Shown piece after piece: positions 15,452 through 25,598 of a DNA stretch of 37,190 nt (positions are counted from its first letter, which is position 1; every line of letters starts with the position of its first letter). The translations under genes and the position numbers were made by a program. The notes beneath the pieces are model-generated. The model searched no databases, was not told the DNA's origin, and saw only the letters and a list, made by a program, of their open reading frames with translations. Where the stretch lies: positions 1 to 37,190 of the forward strand of contig JAITOY010000069.1 in assembly GCA_031289775.1 (NCBI GenBank), written 5' to 3'. This DNA comes from Synergistaceae bacterium (lineage in GTDB: Bacteria > Synergistota > Synergistia > Synergistales > Synergistaceae).

Positions 15452-16858
15452 CTAATTCTGTTGAAGCGGCGCATAGCTGTTCTCCAGGCGCTTCAGAAGC
15501 GTTTCGTAGTCGTGCCCCACTATCAGCGAGGGGTACGACGCCAGTTTGTTCGACCTCGTGAGCGTGCCGCTGATGCCGCAGAGTTTCGAGAGAAGCTGCG
15601 CGGTTTTTTTTGTGGACTCCGGCGCGCCCTCCGGATATATTATGTTGCTGCTCCTGTAGTCGAAGTGCTTGGCGTTGTCGACTTTTGCAACGTCAACGCC
15701 CATCCTCTGAAGCTGCGAGGCGATCGACTGGCCCACTCCATTTTTGCCCGTTCCGTTTAGAACAGCGACGGCCTCCGGTATCGAGGTTATTATCGACAGA
15801 ATATCCTGCGGAGATGGCATGTCGGCCCGCTCGGCCGCGTACGCGGCGCCTGGCTCTTCCGGCGCGTCAAATTCGTAGCCCGCGTCGTCTATCGAGTTGA
15901 TCGTCTGTTTTTTGTTTGCGACCTTCGCTTCGCTCACAATGGACTTCAGCTCGTCGGCGTCAGCGGTTAAAAACCTCGCCACGGCCGAGGGCTCCGCCAC
16001 CCAATAGCTCAATTTGTCAATTTGGGCCGGCGTTCCAGGGAGCATGGTGAAAAATATCCTGTCAGTCTGCTTGTCGAGCTTCTTGACAAACGAACAGAGC
16101 TGGAGCGTGAGGCTTGGGCGCATGTCGGTTTTTATCGTGTTCGTTATCTCCTGCGCGAGTGTCGCGAAACGCATCATGTTCTCGGGGTCATACATCCTGT
16201 GCAACAGGGCCTTCAGGAACTGCTGCTGTCTCATTATGCGCCCGATGTCGCCCTGCGCGTCCTTGCGAAAACGAACGTACTTGAGCGCTAAATCGCCGTT
16301 CATGCGCTGCTTTCCAGCCGCTATGTCAATCTTAAGCTTTCCGCGCTTATCCTCGTATTTCATGGGTTTCCCAACAAGTATATCGACGCCGCCCACCAGG
16401 TCGACCAATGTTGGGAAGTTATCGTAGTCTATCTTGACGTAATAGTGGATGGTAGTGCCCAAAAAACGTTCGACCGTCGCCTTCAGCAGTTCGACGTTGC
16501 CGTAAGCGTAAGCGTGGTTCAGCTTCTGGTTGCCGTGGCCCGGAATGTATACCCTCGTGTCGCGGGGAAGCGACAGGATCCGCATGTTCCGCTCATCGAC
16601 ATCGACCGCTACAAAAGCGACCGTGTCCGAGCGCTTGGAGCCCTCCACGTTGTCCTCTCCAAGGAGCAGTATATTTATCCTGCCCGATATGTCGAGTTTC
16701 TCAGACGCCGGCTGCGCCGCGGAGTCTGTGTTCGGGCCGGGGGGAATTGGCTGTGGCCGCGGCTCAGGGAGGTCGATATGGTTAAATTTATAGGCCGCGC
16801 CCGCGCCAAAAGAGAAAAAAGTCAAACAAATGAATAATAATATTCTTTTCCAGTTCAA
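15452..16858 (-). CDS. LytR-CpsA-Psr (LCP) family cell-wall transferase
   Basis: 468 aa. An N-terminal signal anchor (about residues 5-23) precedes a Pro-rich linker and an LCP domain (about 60-260) with NILLLGEDN, RSDTVAFVAVD, ILSLPRDTRV, KLNHAYAYG, VDLVGGVDI and the Arg-rich KYVRFRKDAQGDIGRIMRQQQFL. A LytR_C-type domain lies at about 365-460 (AVAVLNGTGKNGVGQSIA). LCP enzymes attach undecaprenyl-linked glycopolymers to the envelope; the actual acceptor here is unknown. The start is TTG 16858, overlapping the nadD stop as TTGA. It sits between nadD and rsfS, as in many genomes. Confidence 0.92.
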   Translation of the reverse strand: MNWKRILLFICLTFFSFGAGAAYKFNHIDLPEPRPQPIPPGPNTDSAAQPASEKLDISGRINILLLGEDNVEGSKRSDTVAFVAVDVDERNMRILSLPRDTRVYIPGHGNQKLNHAYAYGNVELLKATVERFLGTTIHYYVKIDYDNFPTLVDLVGGVDILVGKPMKYEDKRGKLKIDIAAGKQRMNGDLALKYVRFRKDAQGDIGRIMRQQQFLKALLHRMYDPENMMRFATLAQEITNTIKTDMRPSLTLQLCSFVKKLDKQTDRIFFTMLPGTPAQIDKLSYWVAEPSAVARFLTADADELKSIVSEAKVANKKQTINSIDDAGYEFDAPEEPGAAYAAERADMPSPQDILSIITSIPEAVAVLNGTGKNGVGQSIASQLQRMGVDVAKVDNAKHFDYRSSNIIYPEGAPESTKKTAQLLSKLCGISGTLTRSNKLASYPSLIVGHDYETLLKRLENSYAPLQQN

Positions 16859-17472
16859 TCAAAATCACCGCCCCGTGATGAATAAAGATCATTAACGCAA
16901 ATAAAATCACAAACAGCCTCAGGCAGTAGATATCTGGCGCTGCGTCCCTCGCGTACCCGCCTTCTTATGTCCGTCGCTGAAATATCCAGCATCGGCGCTT
17001 CAACAAACCGTAATGAATCCCTTATGCTTTCAGGCAAATCCCCCAACGTATCGTGCTCGTAGCCAGGCCGGCCCAATACAGTTATCGTACACATCCTGGA
17101 AATTTCAAGAGGCGCCCTCCAGTTGAGGATATCTATCACGGCGTCCATGCCTGTTATAAAAAACAGGCCAGCCCCGGGATAAATTTCACGCATCGCCTCT
17201 AGTGTGTCGAGAGTGTAGCTCATTCCGGGCCGATCCGTCTCCAGCCTCGATATATAGAATCGCTCATTTTCGCTTATCGCTGCCGCGGTCATCGCAAAAC
17301 GCTGTTCAGCCGTCGCCATGCCCGAATACGCCTTGTGCGGCGGCGTCCCGCTCGGGACGAATATCACTTTATCCAGACCCAGTGCCTCCAGCGACTCCTC
17401 GGCAGCGAAGAGATGTCCATAGTGGATAGGGTCGAAGGTGCCGCCCATAATTCCAATTCGTCCTGATGTCAC
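16855..17472 (-). CDS. nadD: Nicotinate-nucleotide adenylyltransferase NadD
   Basis: 205 aa. It makes deamido-NAD from nicotinate mononucleotide and ATP. The nucleotidyltransferase motif GGTFDPIHYGHL is at the N-terminus; VPSGTPPHK, ETDRPGMSYTLDTL, FITGMDAV and the C-terminal DISATDIRRRVREG complete the signature. I start at GTG 17472, five bases after the GAGGAG that ends obgE and one base past its stop; an ATG inside the obgE end is possible. The frame is open further upstream, but only inside obgE. Confidence 0.95.
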   Translation of the reverse strand: MTSGRIGIMGGTFDPIHYGHLFAAEESLEALGLDKVIFVPSGTPPHKAYSGMATAEQRFAMTAAAISENERFYISRLETDRPGMSYTLDTLEAMREIYPGAGLFFITGMDAVIDILNWRAPLEISRMCTITVLGRPGYEHDTLGDLPESIRDSLRFVEAPMLDISATDIRRRVREGRSARYLLPEAVCDFICVNDLYSSRGGDFD

Positions 17473-17473
17473 T

Positions 17474-18814
17474 TTACTCCTCATCGCCTCGGTAGTCAAT
17501 ATCGTCCGGGTGAAAATCGAAGTCCACGCGGCCGATGGAGACGGAAGCCCCAGCGGTCGCGCCCGCGGCGACCAGCAACTCCTCAACCCTGTGTTTTCGC
17601 AAAAGCCTCGTAAATCGCGCCACATTCTCCGACTGGGACATGTCGTATCGCTCGGCCGCGCGCTCCATCTGCGTGTGCAGGACGCGAAACGCTCCGCCTG
17701 GAAGCGGGACGACCTGAACCTTGTGGCGCGCCCCGCGCGATCTCGAGTTTGGTTCGGTCTCGACCGGCACTGAGGCGAACAGCCTGGCCTCGCCTCGCGG
17801 CCTCGGGCGCGAGTTCGCGAAATCCACAATTTTGCCGGCCAGCAGATCCATATTCTCTCCCGAGAGAGCGCTCACCGCGTAAAAGGCAAAACCCTCAGAG
17901 TCGAAAAATCCGGCGACCCGACTCAGAAAACCCTCGAAATCCGGCATGTCGTCGCGCAGGTCGATCTTATTGCCGACGACCGCGCAGGGCCTCGCGGCGA
18001 GCTGCGCGTCGTAGCGCCCCATTTCCTCGCGCACGATCCGCCAGTCGTTTTTTACGCCTTCGAAATCGCCTGACGCGAGATCCAGCACGTGCAGAAGGAG
18101 CCTCGTCCTCTCGACGTGCCTCAAAAACGCGAGGCCAAGCCCTTTGTCCTCGCTCGCGCCCTCTATGAGGCCGGGGATATCGGCTAGCACGACGGCGTCG
18201 ACGTCCGTAAAAAGGACGCCCAGGTTGGGCGAAAGCGTCGTGAACGGGTATTCGGCTATCTTTGGCGTAGCCCCGGACACCGCGGCGAGTATGCTCGACT
18301 TGCCGGCGTTCGGCAGGCCAACGAGCCCTATGTCCGCTATGAGCTTCAGTTCGAGTCTGAGGCGCAGGTCGTCTCCATGTTCGCCCTTCTCGGAGAATCG
18401 CGGCGCCCGCCTGAGTGAACTGGCGAAGACGCGGTTGCCACGCCCTCCCCTGCCGCCCAGGGCGGCGACAAATACGTCGCCGGGCTCGACAAGGTCAGCG
18501 AGCCCCTCACCAGTCTCCTCGCTGTAAACGAGCGTGCCACAGGGAACTTTTAGCGTGAGTGAACCCCCGCTTTTTCCGTTTTTTGCGTTCCCCTGCCCGT
18601 GTCCGCCGTTTCCGGCGACAAAGCGGCGTCTGTGCTCGAAGTCCGCCAACGTCTGTAAATCCGGTGTAGCCTCGAGTATCACGTCGCCTCCCCTGCCGCC
18701 ATTGCCGCCGTCCGGGCCGCCGTATGGCAGAAATTTTTCGCGGAGAAAGCTCATGCATCCGTTGCCGCCCCGCCCCCCAGAGACGGAGATGGATAAAATA
18801 TCGACAAACCTCAT
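17474..18814 (-). CDS. obgE: GTPase ObgE/CgtA
   Basis: 446 aa, three domains. The Gly-rich Obg domain occupies residues 1-158 (SGGRGGNGCMSFLREKF, GGPDGGNGGRGGDV). The G domain spans about 160-335 with GLPNAGKSS (G1, from 166), YPFTTLSP, DIPGLIEGA (G3) and NKID (G4, 282). The C-terminal OCT domain covers about 355-446 and ends in FDFHPDDIDYRGDEE. It is a 50S assembly and stress GTPase. It has its own promoter after the rpmA terminator and leads obgE-nadD-LCP-rsfS. The ATG follows GGAG. Confidence 0.97.
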   Translation of the reverse strand: MRFVDILSISVSGGRGGNGCMSFLREKFLPYGGPDGGNGGRGGDVILEATPDLQTLADFEHRRRFVAGNGGHGQGNAKNGKSGGSLTLKVPCGTLVYSEETGEGLADLVEPGDVFVAALGGRGGRGNRVFASSLRRAPRFSEKGEHGDDLRLRLELKLIADIGLVGLPNAGKSSILAAVSGATPKIAEYPFTTLSPNLGVLFTDVDAVVLADIPGLIEGASEDKGLGLAFLRHVERTRLLLHVLDLASGDFEGVKNDWRIVREEMGRYDAQLAARPCAVVGNKIDLRDDMPDFEGFLSRVAGFFDSEGFAFYAVSALSGENMDLLAGKIVDFANSRPRPRGEARLFASVPVETEPNSRSRGARHKVQVVPLPGGAFRVLHTQMERAAERYDMSQSENVARFTRLLRKHRVEELLVAAGATAGASVSIGRVDFDFHPDDIDYRGDEE

Positions 18815-18880
18815 AATTTCAATTCTCCATTTTATAGTATTTCGATAATGCCAGCTTTATGGCATACTCTTTCAATAGCG

Positions 18881-18908
18881 AGTATATCTCCTGCGCGCCA
18901 AATTTCAA
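18881..18908 (-). promoter_or_regulatory. Promoter of obgE-nadD-LCP-rsfS
   Basis: On the minus strand: TTGAAA (18903-18908), a 16-base spacer and TATACT (18881-18886). The start is expected near 18873. The 59-base leader contains a small hairpin, ATGCC...GGCAT. Confidence 0.55.
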
Positions 18909-18953
18909 GGATAATAGGTATTTTACGCGTTTTTCCCTCGCCTTCGGCGCACA

Positions 18954-18985
18954 AAACAAGGGAGCCCAGCGTCAACCCGGCTCCC
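18954..18985 (-). terminator. Terminator after rpmA
   Basis: A perfect 7-bp stem, GGGAGCC (18960-18966 on the plus strand) with GGCTCCC (18979-18985), has a 12-base loop. On the minus strand TTGTTTT follows. It lies 25 bases past the rpmA stop; the plus-strand side also has a T run. Confidence 0.75.
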
Positions 18986-19010
18986 GATTTTTTGGGATTG
19001 TAAAACAGGC

Positions 19011-19322
19011 TTAAGCGATTTCGAGAGCTTTTACGGCTACAAACTTCCTGTTCGCCCTAGTCAGGAACGAGACTTTCCCGTCGGAGAGAGCAAAAAGCGT
19101 GTCGTCCTTTCCCCTGCCGACGTTGCGTCCCGGGTGGAACTTCGTGCCGCGCTGGCGGACGATGATAGTCCCCGCCGTGACAACCTGACCGTCTCCGCGT
19201 TTTATCCCCAGGTACTGCGGATTGCTGTCTCGCCCGTTCGAACTGCTGCCCTGCCCCTTCTTGTGGGCAAAAAACTGAACGTCGAATTTTTTGATTCTGA
19301 TCTCTTTATTCATTTTCATCAT
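19011..19322 (-). CDS. rpmA: 50S ribosomal protein L27, precursor with cleavable N-terminus
   Basis: 103 aa. The mature L27 core [23 protein letters not shown] is followed by [24 protein letters not shown]. Its N-terminus reaches the peptidyl transferase centre, so it must be exposed. Here it is preceded by about 20 extra residues ending in DVQFFA, matching the QFFA cleavage site that Prp recognises in Firmicutes; the mature protein should begin AHKKG. The extension is longer than the approximately nine residues of S. aureus L27. The start 19322 lies nine bases after AGGAGG, and the gene overlaps the end of prp by 17 bases. Confidence 0.96.
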   Translation of the reverse strand: MMKMNKEIRIKKFDVQFFAHKKGQGSSSNGRDSNPQYLGIKRGDGQVVTAGTIIVRQRGTKFHPGRNVGRGKDDTLFALSDGKVSFLTRANRKFVAVKALEIA

Positions 19323-19653
19323 CGCCTGTATCCTCCTCGAAAACCTCGTTGACTTTCACAAATCCGGGATAGGAAGCCTCTACGCTCTTCAGAGAGAGCA
19401 AAATCGTAACCGCAAGCCGCTGCGCCGGCAAACTCGCCCCGTCCCAGCCCAAGCTCATAACCGGAAGATTCGGATCGCTGAAATATTTTACGTCTTCAAG
19501 CTCCAGAACGTCGACGAGACCGACTCTCAGCGCCTGCGTCAACGCCGAAACCGCAGCGCAGACGACGTCCGACCCTGAATCAGCGTAACCGCTGTGCCCA
19601 ACGACGGAAAGGGCGAAAATACCTGAATTCCGACGCCGCGCGGTGACGATTAT
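19306..19653 (-). CDS. prp: Ribosomal-processing cysteine protease Prp (no standard start codon)
   Basis: Located between rplU and rpmA, as in Firmicutes, Prp removes the L27 N-terminal extension. The frame encodes [26 protein letters not shown] then [14 protein letters not shown], with catalytic His and Cys 12 residues apart (H20, C32 counting from 19653), and ends in a conserved-looking [11 protein letters not shown] region plus an acidic tail. There is no ATG, GTG, TTG or CTG between the preceding in-frame stop and the catalytic residues. By alignment with the family's 'MI.VT' start, ATA at 19653 (or ATC at 19650) is where translation should begin, just after AAGGTGG. A base error or a rare start codon are both possible. 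The first standard in-frame codon (TTG 19542) would drop the active site. Confidence 0.8.
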   Translation of the reverse strand: MIVTARRRNSGIFALSVVGHSGYADSGSDVVCAAVSALTQALRVGLVDVLELEDVKYFSDPNLPVMSLGWDGASLPAQRLAVTILLSLKSVEASYPGFVKVNEVFEEDTGDDENE

Positions 19654-19717
19654 GCCACCTTGCTCACGCCGCGCCCGCTTCGACGCGGAGGGGCGTTTTC
19701 CCCCCTTTTTTCTTTTC

Positions 19718-20029
19718 CTATTCGTTTATGGACTCCACAGAAAGATCCGTGTACTGCTGCCTGTGCCCGCGAAACCTGCGATAATTTTTTTTGCGGCGAT
19801 ACTTGAAGACGATCAGCTTGTCTTCTTTGCCGTGTTCGAGCACCTTGACCGTCACGCTCGCCCCTGCCACGTACGGAGACCCTATCGCCGGGCCGTCGTC
19901 CTTGCCCAGCAGCAAAACCTTCTCTATGGAGAACTCCTCGCCGACCTCGGCGCCGCGCTTCTCCACCCGTATCCTGTCGCCCTGCGACACCCTGTACTGC
20001 TTGCCGCCCTCTTCAATCACCGCGTACAT
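19718..20029 (-). CDS. rplU: 50S ribosomal protein L21
   Basis: 103 aa: MYAVIEEGGKQYRVSQGD at the N-terminus and KYRRKKNYRRFRGHRQQYT near the C-terminus are diagnostic. L21 binds 23S rRNA. It is the first gene of rplU-prp-rpmA, with its own promoter at 20118-20146 and an 80-base leader able to fold. The Shine-Dalgarno GGGAGGAGG lies just upstream of the ATG. Confidence 0.97.
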   Translation of the reverse strand: MYAVIEEGGKQYRVSQGDRIRVEKRGAEVGEEFSIEKVLLLGKDDGPAIGSPYVAGASVTVKVLEHGKEDKLIVFKYRRKKNYRRFRGHRQQYTDLSVESINE

Positions 20030-20110
20030 TCATTTTCCTCCTCCCGCTGCCGCAAGGCGCACGAAACCGCGCTTCTTAAAACCAACCTTCGGCAAGCGTC
20101 CTTTGCAAAG
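20030..20110 (-). promoter_or_regulatory. Structured 5' leader of rplU
   Basis: On the minus-strand RNA GCCGAAGG (20086-20093) can pair with CCTTGCGGC (20049-20057) with one bulge, enclosing a hairpin GCGC...GCGC (20057-20072). The structure ends just before the Shine-Dalgarno. L21 leaders are a described class in Firmicutes; whether this belongs to it is unproven. Confidence 0.4.
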
Positions 20111-20117
20111 CCGCATC

Positions 20118-20146
20118 ATTTTACGCCCCATAACGAAGGGAGTCAA
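20118..20146 (-). promoter_or_regulatory. Promoter of rplU-prp-rpmA
   Basis: On the minus strand: TTGACT (20141-20146), a 17-base spacer and TAAAAT (20118-20123). Each hexamer is one base from consensus. It lies between the gatB stop and rplU. Confidence 0.8.
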
Positions 20147-20164
20147 GCGCGCCCCGCACCCCGC

Positions 20165-21622
20165 CTACAGATCCAGGTTTTTCGCGAGAGACTCGGCGGC
20201 CTCCTTTGGGTCGGCCTGACCTCGGGCCTCTTTCATAACCAGGCCCTGAAGAAATTTTATCTTGCCGCCTTTTTTGTCCTCACCGTTTTTTATCGTCTCA
20301 ACGACGTCCGGGTTCGCGCTGACTATTTTTTTTATTATTTCGTCGAGAGAGGCGCCTGTCAGCCTGCCGGCGGAAGCGCCGGAGCGCTTTACGGCGTCGG
20401 CCAAGGATATGTCCTCGCGGGCCAGAACGTCGAGTATTTCCTTGCCGAGCGTGTTCGAGAGCTCTTTTGCCTCAACTTTTTTGACAAGTTCGGCGAGTGC
20501 GCCTGGTTTCACCTTAAAGCCAGTTATATCGATACCCAGCTCGTTCAGAACTCGCAGAACCTCCATGCGAACCCAGTTCGCGGCCCGTGCCGGCGGAGCG
20601 CCGGCAGACACGACGTCCTCGTAGTAGCGCGCCAGCTCCCTCTGCTCCGTCAGGATAGAAATCTCCTCCTTCGTGAGACCGAAGGCGGCAAAGCGCTCGC
20701 GTTTCTCCCACGGAAGCTCCGGCATACGGCGTCTGAAGTCCTCGATCTCCGAGTCGTCGATCACGACAGGGGCTAAATCCATCTCAGGGTAATACCTGTA
20801 GTCGGACGCGGTCTCTTTGTTTCTCATGGAGCGGGTGACGCCCTCCGCGTCGTCCCAGAGGCGCGTCTCCTGTACAATCCTGCCGCCGGAGTCGAGCACT
20901 TTGTTCTGGCGGGATATTTCGTACTCCAGCGCGCGTTCGATGGACTTGAACGAATTCATGTTTTTTATCTCGACCCTCGTTCCGAGGCTGCCGTCAGGTT
21001 TCGAAAGGGAGATGTTCGCATCGACGCGAAGCGACCCGGACTCCATCTCTCCGTCGGAGACGTCGAGATACCTCGCGAGCTGCCTCAGACGGGAAACGTA
21101 CTCCTTAGCCTCCGCCGGCGACGACATGTCTGGCTCCGAGACGACCTCAGTCAGCGGCACGCCGCCGCGGTTGTAGTCGACGAGGGAATATGCGGCGCCG
21201 GTGAGACGTCCGTCCGTCGTCGGGTGAACGAGCTTGCCGGCGTCCTCCTCTAAATGCAGATGGTGGAGGCGAACCACCTTCGTCTCGCCGTTTACCTCTA
21301 TTTCGAGATAACCTCCGGTCGCGACAGGCAGCTCGTACTGCGTGATCTGATACGCCTTCGCGAGGTCGGCGTAGAAGTAGTTTTTGCGGCCGAACGTCGA
21401 GTAGTTTTGTATTTTACAGCGCAGCCCAATACCCATACGAGACGCGAGGGCAACGGCGCTGTCATTCAGGAGCGGCAGCGTCCCAGGGACCGCGAGGCAA
21501 ATCGGGCAGACGTTCGTGTTCGGCGTGCGGCCGATATAGTCCGTGGAGCAGGAGCAGAAAAGTTTTGTTTTTGTGTTGAGCTGAAGATGAACCTCGAGCC
21601 CTATTACGATCGGGCGCGCCAT
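20165..21622 (-). CDS. gatB: Asp-tRNA(Asn)/Glu-tRNA(Gln) amidotransferase subunit B
   Basis: 485 aa. GatB kinase domain: IGLEVHLQLNTKTKLFC, then zinc-type cysteines (CSCS and CPICLAVPGTLP), YFYADLAKAYQITQ, RLHHLHLEEDAGK, DYNRGGVPLTEVVSEPD and GSLRVDANISL. The helical and YqeY tail domains end in KNGEDKKGGKIKFLQGLVMKEARGQADP. It phosphorylates the mischarged tRNA-bound acid and passes it to ammonia from GatA. The ATG abuts the gatA stop (TAGATG), so the gatCAB genes form one unit. Confidence 0.97.
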   Translation of the reverse strand: MARPIVIGLEVHLQLNTKTKLFCSCSTDYIGRTPNTNVCPICLAVPGTLPLLNDSAVALASRMGIGLRCKIQNYSTFGRKNYFYADLAKAYQITQYELPVATGGYLEIEVNGETKVVRLHHLHLEEDAGKLVHPTTDGRLTGAAYSLVDYNRGGVPLTEVVSEPDMSSPAEAKEYVSRLRQLARYLDVSDGEMESGSLRVDANISLSKPDGSLGTRVEIKNMNSFKSIERALEYEISRQNKVLDSGGRIVQETRLWDDAEGVTRSMRNKETASDYRYYPEMDLAPVVIDDSEIEDFRRRMPELPWEKRERFAAFGLTKEEISILTEQRELARYYEDVVSAGAPPARAANWVRMEVLRVLNELGIDITGFKVKPGALAELVKKVEAKELSNTLGKEILDVLAREDISLADAVKRSGASAGRLTGASLDEIIKKIVSANPDVVETIKNGEDKKGGKIKFLQGLVMKEARGQADPKEAAESLAKNLDL

Positions 21623-23122
21623 CTACGCGGCCCCCTTTCCGGAGTTTGAGGTTCCGGGCAGGCCCGGGTTGGCGACGGCCGGACGGCCTATGGCCCGTTC
21701 GAGCACGGCGGCTATGCCCAAAAGCTCCGCGTCGAAATACCTCTGTCCGACGAGCTGTACGGAGAGCGGGAGCCCCTCGCCGTTCAGCCCCATGCTGAGG
21801 CTTATCCCCGGAAGCCCGCCGAGGCTTATCGGAACGGTAAAAATGTCGCCGAGATAGAGCCTGTTCGGATCCGTCTCCTTCATGCCGAGTAAATAAGGCA
21901 GCGAGGGGGATGTCGGCAGAATATACGCGTCGAATTTCTCAAACAGCTCGTCGAACTCGTCGACCATCTTCTGGCGAACTTTTAGCGCCGGCCCGTAGTA
22001 GTTCTGATAAAACCCCTCTGTCAGAAGGCATGTGCCGAGTATTATCCTGCGCCGCACCTCCTCGCCGAAACTGGCGGTGCGGGTGTTGACGTACATTTCG
22101 TTCAGGCTTTTTCCGTCAATGTGAGCCCCGTACCTCATGCCGTCGTAACAGGCGAGTTTAGAACTGGCGTCCGCCAGAGCCGTGACGTAATATGTCGCCA
22201 CGCCGTATTTGACAGCTATGGGGAGGTCCATCGGCTCAACAGTCGCGCCGGAGGCCTCGCACAGCTCGGCGGCTTTGCGAAGCGAGCCGTATAGCTCCGC
22301 GTCCATCTGGCTTGACTCGAAACCCTCGAAGACGCCTATTCTCTTGCCTTTCAGATCCTCCAGAGAAATCGCGTCAGTGAACTTCGGCCTGTCGTAAGCG
22401 TCGCATGTCGTGTCGTGCGAATCCGGCCGCGCGAGTGACTCCATCACGACCGCGATGTCCTCGACCGTGCGGGCGAGCGGGCTGACCTGGTCGAGCGACG
22501 AGGCGTAGGCGATTATCCCGTACCTGCTGACCTGGCCGTATGAGGGCTTCATTCCCTGCACGCCGCAGAACGCGGCCGGCTGCCTTACGGAACCGCCAGT
22601 GTCCGTGCCGAGCGCCAAAGGCGCGTAACCGGCGGCGACTGAGGCTGCGCTTCCGCCGCTGCTGCCGCCCGGGACGCGATTCATGTCCCTTGGGTTTTTT
22701 GTCGGACCTATTATCGAGTTTTCAGTCGAGCTGCCCATAGCGAATTCGTCCAGGTTCGTCTTGCCGAGGAGCACAGCCCCGGAGTCGTTCATATAATTTA
22801 TCGCCGAGGCGTTGTACGTCGGAACCCAGGCCTCTAGAATTTTGCTGCTGCATGTCGTTCTGACGCCAGACGTGCAGAAGTTGTCCTTCGCGAGGTATGG
22901 GACGCCAGCGAGCGGCCCTGTCTCTTCTCCCTTTGAAATTTTTTCGTCGACGGCGCGGGCTTTCGCAATTGCGTCCTCGGCGGTGAGAGTTATGAGCGCG
23001 TTCACCTTGGCGTCGAATTTGTCGATTCTGTCGAGGCACGCGCGAGTAGCGTCCTCCGCGCTGAATTTTTTTGATTTTACGCCTTCGGCAGTCTCCTTCG
23101 CGCTAAGCTCGTAAAGCTCCAT
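21623..23122 (-). CDS. gatA: Asp-tRNA(Asn)/Glu-tRNA(Gln) amidotransferase subunit A
   Basis: 499 aa amidase-signature enzyme that releases ammonia from glutamine or asparagine. The catalytic triad is intact at the family positions: K79 (YLAKDNF), cis-S154 (PGGSSGGSAA) and S178 (TDTGGSVRQPA). GAVLLGKTNLDEFAMGSSTENS and VSRYGIIAYASSLDQVSP are characteristic. It lies three bases after gatC and abuts gatB. With GatB and GatC it forms the transamidosome that makes Gln-tRNA(Gln) and/or Asn-tRNA(Asn). Confidence 0.98.
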   Translation of the reverse strand: MELYELSAKETAEGVKSKKFSAEDATRACLDRIDKFDAKVNALITLTAEDAIAKARAVDEKISKGEETGPLAGVPYLAKDNFCTSGVRTTCSSKILEAWVPTYNASAINYMNDSGAVLLGKTNLDEFAMGSSTENSIIGPTKNPRDMNRVPGGSSGGSAASVAAGYAPLALGTDTGGSVRQPAAFCGVQGMKPSYGQVSRYGIIAYASSLDQVSPLARTVEDIAVVMESLARPDSHDTTCDAYDRPKFTDAISLEDLKGKRIGVFEGFESSQMDAELYGSLRKAAELCEASGATVEPMDLPIAVKYGVATYYVTALADASSKLACYDGMRYGAHIDGKSLNEMYVNTRTASFGEEVRRRIILGTCLLTEGFYQNYYGPALKVRQKMVDEFDELFEKFDAYILPTSPSLPYLLGMKETDPNRLYLGDIFTVPISLGGLPGISLSMGLNGEGLPLSVQLVGQRYFDAELLGIAAVLERAIGRPAVANPGLPGTSNSGKGAA

Positions 23123-23125
23123 TGC

Positions 23126-23425
23126 TCAGCCCTCCACTATTATCCGGGGAACCTTGAAGAACTCCCCCTCGAACGCCGGCGCCTTCGACTCGAAAAGCTC
23201 TCTCTCCGGCCAGTCTTTCGGCGCGTCCGGCCTGCGCGCCGGAAGTTTTTTCATCTTCCACATAAAATCCGGCGTTCCTTCGCAGTCGAGGTCGCCCACA
23301 AGCGCGCAAAAGTCCAGAATGTCGTTTATGGAGTCCATCATCCTGCCGACCTGCTCCGGTTCGATATGAAGCTGAGCCGCCTTCGCCATCCGCAATGTAA
23401 TCTCGCGATCCACTGTCATCTTCAA
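23126..23425 (-). CDS. gatC: Asp-tRNA(Asn)/Glu-tRNA(Gln) amidotransferase subunit C
   Basis: 99-aa small subunit that wraps around and stabilises GatA. The helix MAKAAQLHIEPEQVGRMMDSINDILDF is the family signature, and the C-terminal FFKVPRIIVEG interacts with GatA in homologues. I start at TTG 23425, ten bases after GGGGAGG; ATG 23419 is the alternative. A 20-bp perfect palindrome lies between its Shine-Dalgarno and the ligA stop. Confidence 0.92.
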   Translation of the reverse strand: MKMTVDREITLRMAKAAQLHIEPEQVGRMMDSINDILDFCALVGDLDCEGTPDFMWKMKKLPARRPDAPKDWPERELFESKAPAFEGEFFKVPRIIVEG

Positions 23426-23446
23426 ATTAATATTACCTCCCCGATG

Positions 23447-25562
<2,116 letters not shown>

Positions 25563-25598
25563 TCACGCTGCCGCGCGATTCTTTAGAGCAGTCCGATT

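Noticed and set aside
18819-18959. 46-codon minus-strand frame between rpmA and obgE
   Set aside because: It begins inside the rpmA terminator, has no Shine-Dalgarno and covers the obgE promoter.
19643-20776. Plus-strand 377-codon open frame across prp, rplU and gatB
   Set aside because: It spans three conserved minus-strand genes plus their promoter and has no family similarity or Shine-Dalgarno.
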